Assembly (NCBI GenBank): GCA_030407085.1
Contig: CM059582.1
Span: 51,845,001 to 51,909,000 of the forward strand
Source of the DNA: Trichopria drosophilae
Taxonomy: Eukaryota; Arthropoda; Insecta; Hymenoptera; Diapriidae
Length of the DNA: 64,000 nt
Reading direction: 5' to 3'
Shown here: one piece after another, positions 50,000-61,869 of the stretch
Layout of the letters: each line of letters starts with the position of its first letter
Numbering within the stretch: the stretch's first letter is position 1
Translations under genes and position numbers: made by a program
The notes under the pieces: model-generated
The model's input: the letters and a program-made list of their open reading frames with translations, nothing else
The model's database searches: none
What the model was told of the DNA's origin: nothing

Positions 50000-51880
50000 A
50001 ATATTTTATGTTATCCAGCAGTAATCAAGTCTCATTGGTCTGTTCAAAATATATTTTATCTTATTAATGAATCATATATCCAGTTAATTCTATAAATAGT
50101 CACTTATAAATAGAATTTTATTAATCCTTTTCTATATTTTACCATCTTTTTGCATTTATACATCGCATTTTTATAGAGAGATACTACAAATCCGGTTTAG
50201 TAATAATCCGACATCTAACATTTTCTTTTTCAAATAAAATTTAAACAATTTAAAATATTTAAACCTTACATTACCTAAAATAGTAGTCCACTATTATTTC
50301 CTACGACATTGCATTATCGTTAACAATTCTATAAAATGAACGAAAATAACAATAATTTAGTGTGATATAGATTTGCGCAAATTCGCGATTGATTTATGAC
50401 GAGTTCAAAACAACGCAACTTTAACCCAATCGAGGTTAATCTTGAGTGCCTATGTGCACTTTGTGCAGCAACCAATTTCCGTGTTAAGAAATCTGATTTG
50501 TCAAGAGATAATGAATTATTATCAGATTAATTACTCCGTACTTACTAGGCTGATTACTTTGTTGCGCTCCCTTTATAGCTTCAATACTCTGCCGTGTAAG
50601 TCCCACGAATGTCAGACGAATTTTTCTTATAATTACAGTTAGCAATTAACTAACCTCTCAAGGTTTTAATTTATCTATTGAAATATTTAGTGAAATACAT
50701 TTACAATTATATAGTAAAAGATTTATTAACTTTTGGATAAACAAATTAAGAAAAATATCGTAGTTAAAAAAATTTCGTAATGGAGTTTTTAGCACGAACT
50801 AATAAAGATAATTTCTACTTCCTGATTGTCACCAATTTTAAAATTTAACATTACACTTTTTATTTCACAGTTTTCACGTGAAAGCTCATGTTTATGGCAC
50901 GAGAAAGTAAAGGTTATATATTTCAGAGAATTCAAAGTTTTACAACAGTTCCGGAAATTGTCACTTTCTAAAGAAAATCTTATAAACGTAAATATATAAT
51001 AATAATAATTGCAAAATAAAGTCATCTAGTTATATTTTTCAAACTGATGACAATTAATTGCACAAGTGCCTCAAATACGTTAGCAATTACGTCGGCGATG
51101 GAAAGGCATAGTTTTAATAGGTGCGCAATCCACAGTTGATGTGGAAAATCGGTAATCGGAAAATCGAACAATAGTGCAGGTCAGTTCGATTGACTAATGC
51201 AGGGTCCTGATTCGACAATAGGACTATATTATAGAGTAGTTAGAGCTCTTTTCTTGGCATACTTAAAACGCGAGATGCAGCCGTATTCGAATCTAAGAAC
51301 AAAGAGCAAAAGACAATGAGTAATCCCCTTGGTATCCAACGAATTTGCACCTACAGTTCTGATTATTTCGCCAACGTAATAAATTCTTTTCTAACTGAAA
51401 AATGTTATTGTGTTGCGATCTAATCACGGGTTGGTTACGAGCGCTGTTTCTTACAAGAGATCTGCATAAAAAATAAAAAAGCACCATATTATTACAAATT
51501 AATCATTATAATTCGAGTGGCTTCACATGAAAAAATAAACTAGCTATTACATCTGCAATTTCACTTACTTTTCTTTAACCATAAGACATTAATCGATTAA
51601 ATGTATCATTGTCAAAAATGTTAAAAAATGGTCATTTGAACAAGTCAATATGGCAAGTTTGTTAATAGATTTCCGGAATGAGACCATAAGTAGATAAATT
51701 GAATTGAAAACTTTCTCTTCATTAGCAACAACTACAGCGGCTGAACTGAAGAAGAGAATTCTAAGATTGATCCAAATTAAGGTAAAATTTCGGTTACTCC
51801 TTTCTTATTCGCAGAACTACAGTTAATGACTACCTTACGACAGCCATTAAGAATTAAAGTAGGAAACGTCACACTAGCGT
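50000..51880. other. A+T-rich DNA, nothing recognised
   Basis: Unstructured. The short frames at 50442, 50789 and 51293 look fortuitous. Confidence 0.45.
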
Positions 51881-51884
51881 ATCA

Positions 51885-52340
51885 TTTAACGCTCACTCAG
51901 GCTTGATAATGACGTCGTAAAGTACTGTTCGTTTCGCCATTTTGCGTCCACAAAGATGATACGAAAGTGTGAGCGTTTCAGATTAAAATTCTTGACCACA
52001 TTGACAGTAATCGCTGCCTCGCGTTCTACTAATTCGAGAAAAAAGCTTGTGCTTGTATAGACAAACAAGCTGTTCCCAATAAGGCGTGAACGTACCGGTT
52101 AATATGTCGATCTACCCGTATTGGTCCACCGGTACGTTTGGCACGCACATTACGCAGATGAGAATACATGCCAAGGGAACTTTAACGATTTCCGACAAAA
52201 GTGCGTGGGTGGATTAAAACGTATCCCATGTTGGGGTCGATTGTGTTTCAATTGTTGCTGGACCATTCCAGTAACCTGGTTGCAGAAACGACGAGGAAAC
52301 ATGAATATTCGTTAGAGCGTAACACAGCTGTCTTTATGCA
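51885..52340. promoter_or_regulatory. GC-richer island with an 11-bp inverted repeat
   Basis: A higher G+C island. AACGTACCGGT (52089-52099) and ACCGGTACGTT (52128-52138) are perfect reverse complements, 28 bases apart. The nearby words TACGCAGATGAGAATACATG and CCATTCCAGTAACCTGG are not repetitive. Frames of 60-64 codons on both strands are unrecognised. Regulatory function is inferred. Confidence 0.33.
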
Positions 52341-52349
52341 CGTTTGGCC

Positions 52350-53260
52350 ACGTTAAAATTCTGTTTCCATCGAACATACAGGCTTTCTCTCATAAGTCAA
52401 CTTGGGACTGCTCCTTTGAGAATAAGTATCATTTTTATGCTAGATAATGTCGATTAGAAAGGAAACGGACATCTACGGAAGTTTTCCTTCTTATCAAGTC
52501 CAATACTCATTTAGTAATGCGAGCTTGTGTTACGTTGCATTAGAAACTCTTTATGTTAATCAATGTAGACTGTTCACAGACACCGCAAAATATGACATCA
52601 ATAAACCTTTTAGATGATTGAATCGACAAATTGCGATTAACATCTACGAATAATTGAGATTGATGTGTTGATAGTTGGAATAGCTTAACGGAACGCCAGT
52701 GTTAGATTTGATTGCATCTGCAATGGAATTTAGCTATGCTACTTGGTCAAGTTTTATTATCAACTTAAGTCACCTATTCTACATAAATGCTATTCACTGA
52801 GGTGAAACGTAGCTCCATTTTGTAAGATAATTTCTTAAATGAAATCCTACTATGCATAGGCATTTTTACAAGCAGGATTCATAATTAACGCACTGTTCGA
52901 TGTTAATGAAATACTAGGAAATCGATAGTGAAAGGAACAATTGAATTGAATAAATTAATCGACTTCCGCTTTCCTGTTCCTATTTCAAATTGACAGCAGC
53001 AGTTGAATTCCAAAAATTTCCCTTTCCTCAAATAACTTGTTTGATTAAGTTATACAACGCAAAATCGTTTGAAGGTACATTCAGTGTCTCATATTGGTAA
53101 ACAACTTCAATCAACAATATATTAAGTATTATATTATATACATTAACTGTAATGATTATTTGAACTATTATTATAATGTAATGAGACAAACTTTCGTAAT
53201 ATTGTCTAAATGTGAGGTTGCCAGTTAGCAGCTACATGTAGCTCTCAAAACTAAGTCATA
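52350..53260. other. A+T-rich DNA, nothing recognised
   Basis: No supported feature in this stretch. Confidence 0.5.
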
Positions 53261-53265
53261 ATGTT

Positions 53266-53526
53266 GGGTGCATATCAAAAACCCGACAAATAACAAAACA
53301 GACACTTCAAAAGACCGACAGCAAAAAAACAGTCATTAAAAAAGCAGACATTTCAAAAACAATCATTAAAAATCCAGAAATTAAACAAAAAAACAGAATT
53401 ACAAAATATGTCTGCATTTGGAATTGTCTGGTTTTGGAATGTCCATTTTTTTGAATGACTGGTTTTTGAATCTCTGGTTTTTCAAATATCTGTTTTAAGA
53501 TTTGTCGGGTTATTGAGGTGCATCCA
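53266..53526. mobile_element. CCGACA-unit palindromic MITE, copy 4 (diverged)
   Basis: Starts GGGTGCATATCAAAAACCCG and ends with the complement GGGTTATTGAGGTGCATCC. Units in both arms are AAACAGACA- and GAATGTCC-like, so the CCGACA core has drifted to CAGACA in most units. The 78-codon minus frame (53307-53543) is the repeat translated (repeating K-P-E-I and F-L-M-T-V motifs) and not a gene. Confidence 0.65.
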
Positions 53527-53682
53527 CAATGTTGAATGAACAATTATTTCATTGAATTGACAAATAGATGATTTCATAATAAGTTGAACGAAATGATTTT
53601 GGCAAATAACCGACAACCTACTATTTAGTCAATATACATTGTAGTTCTCATTATGGAAATTGTATTAAAGATTTCGACTATC

Positions 53683-55062
53683 TTTAAATGTTTAAGTAAT
53701 GCAATTATCACCAATTCCTATTGCAGGGCTTAAGGCACGAAATCCAAATTGTTATTTCTATATATATTTTGAAGTTCGTCCACTCTGATCATGGGAAAAA
53801 TATTGGTGATAAATCCTCTTTGGTGAGTTAGTTTTGCATGAAAAATAATAGTACAATAATTTAGTATAGAACTAATTTCAGATTAGCAATGAATCGTGTT
53901 GAGGTTAAATATTTACAATTGAGGCGCCAGATCGAACAATCGGACTTGTGGGATTTTAGTTGGCCTCTGGATTTATTTGGCTGTAACTCGGCCATTTCTG
54001 AAAATTTTGAACTGAAATTTTAACTAAATACTTTTCATAGCATTCTGAGGATAATAATACAAACGAGAAATTATTTTAAAAATATATAACATCACTTTTT
54101 GCTTCCGGTAAACAGTGGGTCATAAATGGGTATTTTCAATTACTGCTGGAGCAATAATGACATTATCAATGCATACCTTTGACAGTGATTCAATGGTTTC
54201 TTATATTTCCAGGGTCGCAGATGACGAATATGATTTTCAAAACTCAAAATGGCTGATCCAATATAGCGGATGAATTTTGTAAAACCAACTGGATTCTTTT
54301 GAAACTTACTACTCGGGGGGTTTCCAAGTCGCTGATTGCGAATCTGTGATCAGATTGGTAAATTTCAAACCGACGCTAGGGATTAACTTAAATTTTTGTT
54401 CAATTTAATTAATAGTAATGAAATTTACTGAATACAAATTTTTGTTGATATTAGTGTAATTTTTTTAATTATGCAATATTTCTTCATGTTAAAAATATTA
54501 TACGGTGTATTTTAAAAAACTATCTTTTGATTACGTTAGGTTTAGTGTATAAGTTTTCATCACTATAAAATATTCGTTGATGAATGTTTTTCATTCAAGT
54601 GTATTTCACGGTACTGCTAATATTGCTTCTGATGAAATTATTGCTCCAGGAGCAATTGAAAATACCCAGTTATAACCTACTGTTTACCTGAAGTATAATT
54701 ATCCTCAGAATGCTATGAGCAGTATTAAATAAAATTTCAGTTCAAAATTTTGAAAAATGGCTGAGTTACAGCCAAATAAATCCACAGGCCAACTAAAATC
54801 CCACAAGTCCGATTATTCGATCGGCGCCTCAATTGTAGATATCTAACCTCAAAACAATTCATTGCTAATCTGAACTTAGTTCTACACTAGATTGTTGTAC
54901 CATTATTTTTCATGCAAAACTCACCAAAGAGGATTTTTCACCAATATTTCTCCCACGATTAGAGTGGACAAACTTCAAAATATATATAGAAATAACAACT
55001 TGGATTTAGGTCTTATGCCCTGCAATACCAACTGGTGATAATTGCTGTACTTAAATATTTCA
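53683..55062. mobile_element. 1.4-kb foldback element with arms over 400 bp
   Basis: The left arm (53683-54160) is mirrored by the right arm (about 54635-55062). Matching blocks are GCAATTATCACCA, CTATTGCAGGGC, ATGAAAAATAATAGTACAA (right: TTGTACCATTATTTTTCAT), GACTTGTGGGATTTTAGTTGG and GGTAAACAG. The approximately 470-bp centre contains a copy of the shared ~125-bp unit (54210-54370). Arms are diverged by roughly one base in ten by eye. No clear target duplication and no transposase frame. Confidence 0.75.
54210..54370 (-). repeat. Shared ~125-bp unit inside the foldback centre
   Basis: CGCAGATGACGAATATGATTTT, AAAATGGCTGATCC and TCGCTGATTGCGAATCTGTG match the minus-orientation units at 9405-9640. 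It shows module sharing between a foldback and the TTAA-flanked elements. Confidence 0.5.
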
Positions 55063-55085
55063 ATCATCTTGATATGTTTAATGCA

Positions 55086-55130
55086 ATTCGATTGTTCGAT
55101 TCGGCGCCTCAACTGGTAATCACGATTTTT
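55086..55130. repeat. Stray extra copy of a foldback-arm segment
   Basis: GATTCGGCGCCTCAACTGGT repeats, just outside the foldback, the arm segment GATCGGCGCCTCAATTG at about 54818. It is probably left from an older or nested copy. Confidence 0.5.
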
Positions 55131-55319
55131 TCATTCAAACTCTCCATTTTTTTAATGTTATGTCGACACCATCAAATAATTGACAAAAAAAAATGTTGTC
55201 ATTTTAGTTATTCATCACTATTCAATCACAAAATGAAGGAACTTTGACTAAATAACCCGCATCCCGTCAATCACATCAAAGCTTCATGGTCGGTTTATTT
55301 CTAAGAATCTAGAAAGAGT

Positions 55320-55830
55320 ATAATCGCCATTTCTACGAGTCACGTGCTAACCGCTACAATGTGCGTCATAAATGTGGGTTGCAAGCATTTTGTGCCTATA
55401 TACTTGCTACTACGGTTAGTATCACGTGTGGTTTATCATACTCTGTAGGACGGCGACTTTGTGCAGTACCAGTCCGTTCTCCTCTCCCTTTCGGTATGTG
55501 TACGGATTGTTCTTGGGTATAAACGCGTTGTACGTAATTCCGCGTTTATGTATAAATAAACGCTGCACATTTACACGTGACCCAGGCCAATGGCGTGTAG
55601 TGTCACGTGCATCGAAGACAGTGCATCGATGGCAAGCGGCACACTTAGGAGCACGTGAATACAAGACCTCGTGCGATTTCGTTCAGCACGAGAGTCGATG
55701 CAGACCGTTCCTTCATTCCTGCCTGATCACAACAGTTATTCACGTGCTTCGATATATGGTTTTGTATCGAAGCCTTGGTATCGATACGAATGCAGTACGA
55801 AATAAGTTCGATGTGCAGTTCTTCTCGAAA
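55320..55830. promoter_or_regulatory. E-box cluster: six CACGTG sites in a GC-richer island
   Basis: CACGTG occurs at 55341, 55423, 55574, 55604, 55652 and 55741. In three of these it is preceded by T (TCACGTG). CACGTG is the palindromic target of bHLH-zip and bHLH-PAS factors such as Max/Myc, USF, MITF/TFE and Clock-Cycle. The spacing is irregular (82, 151, 30, 48 and 89 bp). The 137-codon plus-strand frame 55426-55839 and the 80-codon minus frame 55422-55664 overlap and are unrecognised, so the island is more likely regulatory than coding. Confidence 0.5.
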
Positions 55831-55839
55831 ATAAGATAA

Positions 55840-56600
55840 CCCTCAATCTTTAATTTTGATATGGTAACAAAAAATTTTGATATTTTGTAATGTAGGGTAG
55901 TGTTTATTGATAGAACTTTGATTGACTCTCCAGTAATTATTTCTTGGTCTGACAACATATAATCATCATCAGGTAAGTAAAAGTAATAACTGGAACTTTA
56001 TTGAATATTCCATATTCATATGAAGGCGGATGTTGTATTACTTATATTTCAGAAAATCCAATTAAACATGAATTCAATTAAGTATTTAAATAAAATGAAG
56101 AAAAGTATCTGATTAAATATAGTAGTTTACATATACGTTTTGTTCCAAGCAATATCCTGTTAAGAAAATATTTGCTTTGATGTGATTAGTCGTTGTTACT
56201 TTCCCGCATCATAATACTGCAATTGCAAAATTAAATTTTATATTTAATCGTTCATGGATGCGGTGACATTACTACTAAGAAAAACTGATACATTATTCGT
56301 TGAGGTAAAGTCAAAATCCTATTCATATTTCTTAAATTTCGTAGGTAACTCGATTTATTGCAGCAATTGGTTTTATGGATTTAAACGCATAAAAAGAAAC
56401 ACCTAAAATTTTGGCACAGTTTTTCAAAATACTTTCACTCCTGCAGCTTCAAAATTTGTGTATAAAATGAAAAGCTGTCAATTGAAAGTTTGCTTCGCGT
56501 TAAAGTAACCAGCGTTAATAATTATATGTACTTTTATTTATTAAGAGACAGGAATAACAATTTTCTGGGAGTAAATCGAAATAGATTGCAGGTTAACATA
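55840..56600. other. A+T-rich DNA, nothing recognised
   Basis: No supported feature in this stretch. Confidence 0.5.
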
Positions 56601-56619
56601 AAATGACCAAGTATTAAAA

Positions 56620-57060
56620 ATCATAAGCGCAGGACCGTGCACTTATCAACATATTTCCTAATTGACAATTAGATTAAACCCGAATTACGGCACGGTTTAT
56701 TTACAGCCACAATAATTAGAGGCAACTCGTCAGTCTCGCTTGAACTCTTAGCAATTTAACAAAACGCACAGTAACTTGCGCTATATGTGGACGAAGAAAC
56801 CGGTAGTGGTGCAGCGGTCGTTTGCGGTGGTCCGCGATAAATGCTGGTTTATAACAAGCGACGGGAAAAAATTGGCCGCGATAGAAAAAAACGCAGACGG
56901 CTGGTCCTTCGTAAGAGGACCAGCAATTTAGAAATTACGCTACCTTACATAGTAGTTTACCCGTGGAGTATGCAAGCCGCGACTAAAGTAACGCACCTCG
57001 GTACGAGTGGTGCTGCTACTGTACACGATTCCTAATTAGAAGGGTACAGACACAGTAACT
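56620..57060. promoter_or_regulatory. GC-richer island, candidate conserved noncoding element
   Basis: Contains CCACAATAATTAGAGGC (a homeodomain-type TAATTA), TTTGCGGTGGTCCGCG and CGGTACGAGTGGTGCTGC. The 64-codon frame 56841-57035 is K/R-rich at its start and unrecognised. No repeats. Confidence 0.3.
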
Positions 57061-57069
57061 GCCTTTTTC

Positions 57070-60000
57070 GCAACCCACATTTTTTACTCCAACTCGAATT
57101 GGATGTAAGATTTGTGATAAAGCAGGTGTGACTTTTGTCGGTTTCTTTGTGAAAACTTTCGAAAAAACGAAACGTATCGTACGTATTCGTACCGATTTCC
57201 TAATAATCGGGTTGTAGTAGTAGTAATAACAATTATTAGCAAAACTGTTTAAAAAAGCTGTTTCCTTGGAGTTGAAAATATAAAAATAAAGAATCTTCCC
57301 TCTCTAATTATCTGCTGTTAACATTTCAAACTGATGAATAATCATTTTTTTCTTAAGAAATTGTGCAAAACTAAAAACTTGCTCAATATAAATGAAAGTG
57401 CAATACACAGGTCATTAGGATTACGTTATGTTAGTTTAAAACGATTCAGTTTCATATTAAATTGTGCTACTCCCTAGAGTACAATACCCGAAGTATTTAC
57501 TACCCTCCTTTGATCTGTTCACAAATTGGAGCCCCCATAACCTATAAATTATAATAATAAGAATAAGACCTTAGATCCATGTTGGAGGCCAATTCCATAT
57601 TAAATCATAAAACGAAAATAATTTTGAAATTCAAATTAATGTTTTATACAATTTTTATTGTTCTTTTGGATAAATAAAAATATATCTATTATTTTGTTTT
57701 GTAAAAAAAAATCCGCACGTTTACGAGTACTACAAACATTAAGTTGAAAAGCAACTATTTACTGTACCGTTTTTTCAATTTAGTAGTATTTGATATCGTC
57801 TTTCTTTGCAATTTTTTAGTTTCACAAAATTTTGAAAATTAACAAAATGGCGTCTGTTTTTTTACATTGTTTTGTAGACAATTGAATAACATGCCTTATT
57901 CTCAAGTTAAAAATTCATAAAATTTGTAATCATAAATTAGAGATATTTTGAACTTTTTATCATCTGTCAGATATGACAGCTTGCAAAAAAAGCTCATCAA
58001 CAATTTTTTTTGCACATTTAAAAATAATTTGTTATAATTTATATTTTTCTTAGAATATTCTAAATTTCTTGTTATCTATCTTGTACATTTTTTCATTAGT
58101 TGCATTAAGATAATTTGTTTAGTATTTCAAAATAAATTAGTTTTTCTTTCTTTTGTTTGATATTTATGTTCTTTGCACTTCAATTAAATTAGTGATAATT
58201 TATGGAGACACGATTTTACGAATATCCCAGAAATATCCATTTTTCAGTTTCATTATTTTTGCGATTATTACTGTGAGGTTTAAAGTATTCTAAACTATAA
58301 TGCTCTGAACTTGATTGCTGTACATATTTAATGGGTAACAGCCGCTATCATAGTAAATAATATTGAAATCCAAATAAAAATAACAAATTTGTTAAATTTC
58401 AGTAAATATTTACTATATTTCGATATAGAATACCTATTTAAATTGCAAACAGATCAAAAGATATTAACGTCATAATCTATTAGCAAATTAATTGTCACTA
58501 GATCTCAGGAAATTGATTGGTAAAACTAAGCAAAACCACAAAAACCCTAATCACAAGCAGCAGTTGTCTTGTTCCAATAGTAAGAAATTACAATTAAAAG
58601 GTAATATTATTTACATGAAAAGAGAGGCCTTAAGAGACTTTCAATTTCTTAATGATCATTGGTAATGGACATGATATCGGATGTCCAATATATCAGAAAT
58701 TTAATACAAAACTTTTATTATAAAAAAATGAGTTACAACAAAAACGATCCACACAGAGGACAAATCCGTTTTATTTGTACTCCGGTATTGAATTGAATCA
58801 AAAAGCGAATGCATTAATAAAAGAAGCTTGACAGATAAAAAGAAGACTAACAACGTGCTAGAAATAAAAGATTCGAACATGCTGAACCCTTAAACGAAAA
58901 CTAAGGTCCTACTAACAAGGAAAGTACAAAAACGTCTGTATATGAAATTTTGTTAGTTATATATTTTAAGTAGAAACAGACGAATTGATCAGACATTACA
59001 AATGTTAGAGGAGAGTTTACATGACTTTATAATGGTTTCTTTTAGTATTAACTATAAAGTCTTTTGTTACTACATATAATTAATATTGTATTAATTAAAC
59101 AGGGGCTTTCTCCGTTACATTATTTCGTGTGGTTGAAAATAAATCTAGTTGATTTGGCAACAAATACTATTGTATAAAAATTACCCTAGTAGAAAATTTA
59201 GTGTTACATTCAGGGCTATGACCACAGTCCGACATTCAATAACGGCTCTGGCCAGACCCCAAAATGTAACGCGACAATTTCGATAAGCAGTTACTTACTA
59301 ACCAGTAGAAAGGATAAAAAAATTATATTCACAAAAAAAACCATTTTACAGTATACGACCCTGGTGGAAAATAAATTCTATCAAAAAACTGTGCATTTAC
59401 CTAAGTAACTAACCTTCTCGACATTCGTGACGTTACGTTAGATATCTCTATATACATTCCACAATTAGTGCAAACATTTTAGTGCAAAAACGGTGCAAAA
59501 GTGCAGAAACGATGCAAATCCCGAATTCGCAATTACATATAATGGAATCATATTTTCAAAAACATCGATTGCAATTGTCGAAATGTGGATAAAACTTGCT
59601 TGGTGAGAAGGTTATTAGATTATATTTCCCTAGAAATGGAGAATTTGCATCAAACTATGTATGTCAATTTGTATAGAAAAAGTTCTATTGAATGTGCGAA
59701 TGTTGTTGTCTGGACAAATTTATTTGTCCAGGAAAAGAAAACACATGTTAAGTATAGAACAAACTCCCACATGCTATGTAAACCATTTGTTAAATAAATT
59801 TGGGCATTTTGCAATCACATCAACATTTGTAGGTTAACATGAATATTCCTACTTACATTCTCTCGTAAACATCCGGTATACTCTTCCAATTAAATATAAT
59901 TATAACCACACAATTGTGCCTTATAAATATATAGAATGGACATGTATTAATTATTAATTTTCTTTGACATATATACATGTACATATATTGTCGCCATTTC

Positions 60001-60470
60001 TAAATACGAGGTGACAAACCTAACCTACGTAGATTTTCTACCCGGTGTTATATACCTTTATTTAAATAAAGTTTGCGATGACTAGAAAATAGCCAACTAT
60101 CTGACATTATATTCGAAAGTTTTTGGGCATATATAACGGCTAGTTCATGGGTACATCAGCGTTACATTACCACAAGAAAACCTCCCAGGATTCAGCGAAA
60201 ATGTTGGCCGTAATCTGGTTAGAATCCAGTAGTAATGGCTATAAACCAGGAAAAAAGTGGTCAATTTTTCCATCAGCGAACGGCCATCTGTTTTCATGTA
60301 ATGATGTTCCACTATACCAAACAGGATACTATCGGTCACACCGTCATTATGAAAATGCAGTAATAATTCCTTAACATAATTTCGACATAAGGATAAAATA
60401 TAAATATTAAGTTTGATAATTTCAACCACAGCGACGCTAACAAATAATCGCAGACCCACAAACTTACAGA
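57070..60470. other. A+T-rich DNA with unrecognised short frames
   Basis: Mostly A+T-rich, poly(T)- and poly(A)-rich sequence. The 70-codon frame 59585-59797 (+) ends beside an AAATAAA word. The pair 60147-60374 (+, 75 codons) and 60145-60459 (-, 104 codons) overlap each other. None shows a recognisable domain, so none is called as a gene. Confidence 0.4.
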
Positions 60471-60479
60471 TTCAGTATT

Positions 60480-60940
60480 ATCATAAATCATTTATGTTTA
60501 GGTAACGAAGGGTTTCCAACGCCACAGTTCTCCAAGGTGTTTTGAAACTTCCCATAATAATTTCTATTATGGCAGTCACGTGCTACAAAAGCGACGGGAA
60601 GGAGTGGCTACGGATGAAGAAAGTCGAGTCGAGTGCTTGGCATAATGCAATCTTTTGCGCACGGGTACGCACTTGCCGCTGACAATTATATTTTTACCAG
60701 CGTCATTCTGCATTGAGTTGTAACTGCACGGGGTATCGAACGTGTCTCCCCGATCGAACGCATAAATTTCACTCTAAGGCCGGCAGTTCGTGTCGACGCA
60801 TTATTTGCCATTAATTCCGTGGAAATGTGCCAATTCGAATCCGAAGTGACTCGCATTGATGCAGTTGTAATTTACGTACTAACCGTCCACGTACTCTGCG
60901 CAGGGTTTATCTTGAATATCGATGCCTCGTAACGGATGCT
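60480..60940. promoter_or_regulatory. GC-richer island, candidate conserved noncoding element
   Basis: About 450 bp with CpG (CTACAAAAGCGACGGGAAGG, CACGGGTACGCACTTGCCGC, CCGGCAGTTCGTGTCGACGC) and one TCACGTG at about 60579. No repeat and no frame of note. Confidence 0.32.
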
Positions 60941-61131
60941 GATATCTTTTTTTTACGTTTATCAGCTGTTAATCGTAAAAATGCGATATATTTTCCCATT
61001 GTTAAAAGTCCACGAATGCATTCTTTAACGCCTTTGTTCTCGTATTGCGTAAATAGCAAAGGTTCTTCAAGAAGAATGTCCCTATTTTGACAATAGCTAA
61101 TGTCATTAAATTTCTATTATATATAAATAAA

Positions 61132-61506
61132 ACAGAAAAAAATAAGTCTTAAAATTGTTACATCTTAAATTCATCATTAGGTGAGGCTTAATTTCAGCCC
61201 AAAATTGCGTTAATTTTCTATTTCAGTCAATATTTAGACTTAAAGTCTTACTTTCAGACAATAAAACTGATTTTCAGCCGATAATTTGGTTTAAAATAAG
61301 ATTCGTCTAAATTAGATGCCATAAGCTCGATCAATCTTATTTTAAGCCAAAATATCGTTTAAAAGTCAGTTTTGCTCACTGAAAGTAAGACTTTAAGCCA
61401 AAACACTCACTGAATTTAAGAAAATGACCGCAATTTCGGGCTTAAATTAAGCCTCACCTGATGATGAATTTGAGATGTAACAATTTTAAGACTTATTTTT
61501 TTCTGT
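61132..61506. mobile_element. 375-bp near-complete palindromic MITE
   Basis: Starts ACAGAAAAAAATAAGTCTTA and ends with its complement. Matching blocks continue almost to the centre near 61315 (AAAATTGTTAC; AGGTGAGGCTTAATTT / AAATTAAGCCTCACCTG; TTAAAGTCTTACTTTCAG / CTGAAAGTAAGACTTTAA; AAAATAAGATT / AATCTTATTTTA). The arms total about 180 bp each with moderate divergence. The tips resemble those at 25948 and 17504 (CAG/CTG followed by an A run). No clear target duplication. Noncoding. Confidence 0.8.
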
Positions 61507-61509
61507 GAA

Positions 61510-61860
61510 AATTTCAGTCATCATTGAGCCGCTAATTAACAAATGAAGGTCAAGTACTACTTGAAAAATAAGGAAACCATATACATTCCGCTTAATAGAT
61601 CAATGTGACAATATTGTCGTTATTACATCATAAAAGCCTTTCGCTAGGAGATTAGTAGGTTAAGATTAACGAAGTTATTTATACCCTCAAGACGAATAGC
61701 GTTACTTGAAATACTCTAATTCATGGTTAAAATATGAAAAACATACAAAAATTGCATGCATCTAAAACATCATAAAAAAATTTAACTATCCTGTGGGTTT
61801 CACAACGACAGTTTCAACGCTACTGGAACTATAGTTTTTTCTATTAACTCTAAACTAAAC
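61510..61860. other. A+T-rich DNA, nothing recognised
   Basis: No supported feature. Confidence 0.5.
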
Positions 61861-61869
61861 CTTACTCAA

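Noticed and set aside
55426..55839. Longest open frame in the window (137 codons, plus strand)
   Set aside because: It lies in a GC island, overlaps an 80-codon frame on the other strand, and has no recognisable domain or start context. The CACGTG cluster explains the region better.
60145..60459. 104-codon minus-strand frame overlapping a 75-codon plus-strand frame
   Set aside because: Neither has recognisable domains. Both are compatible with chance and no supporting signals were found.
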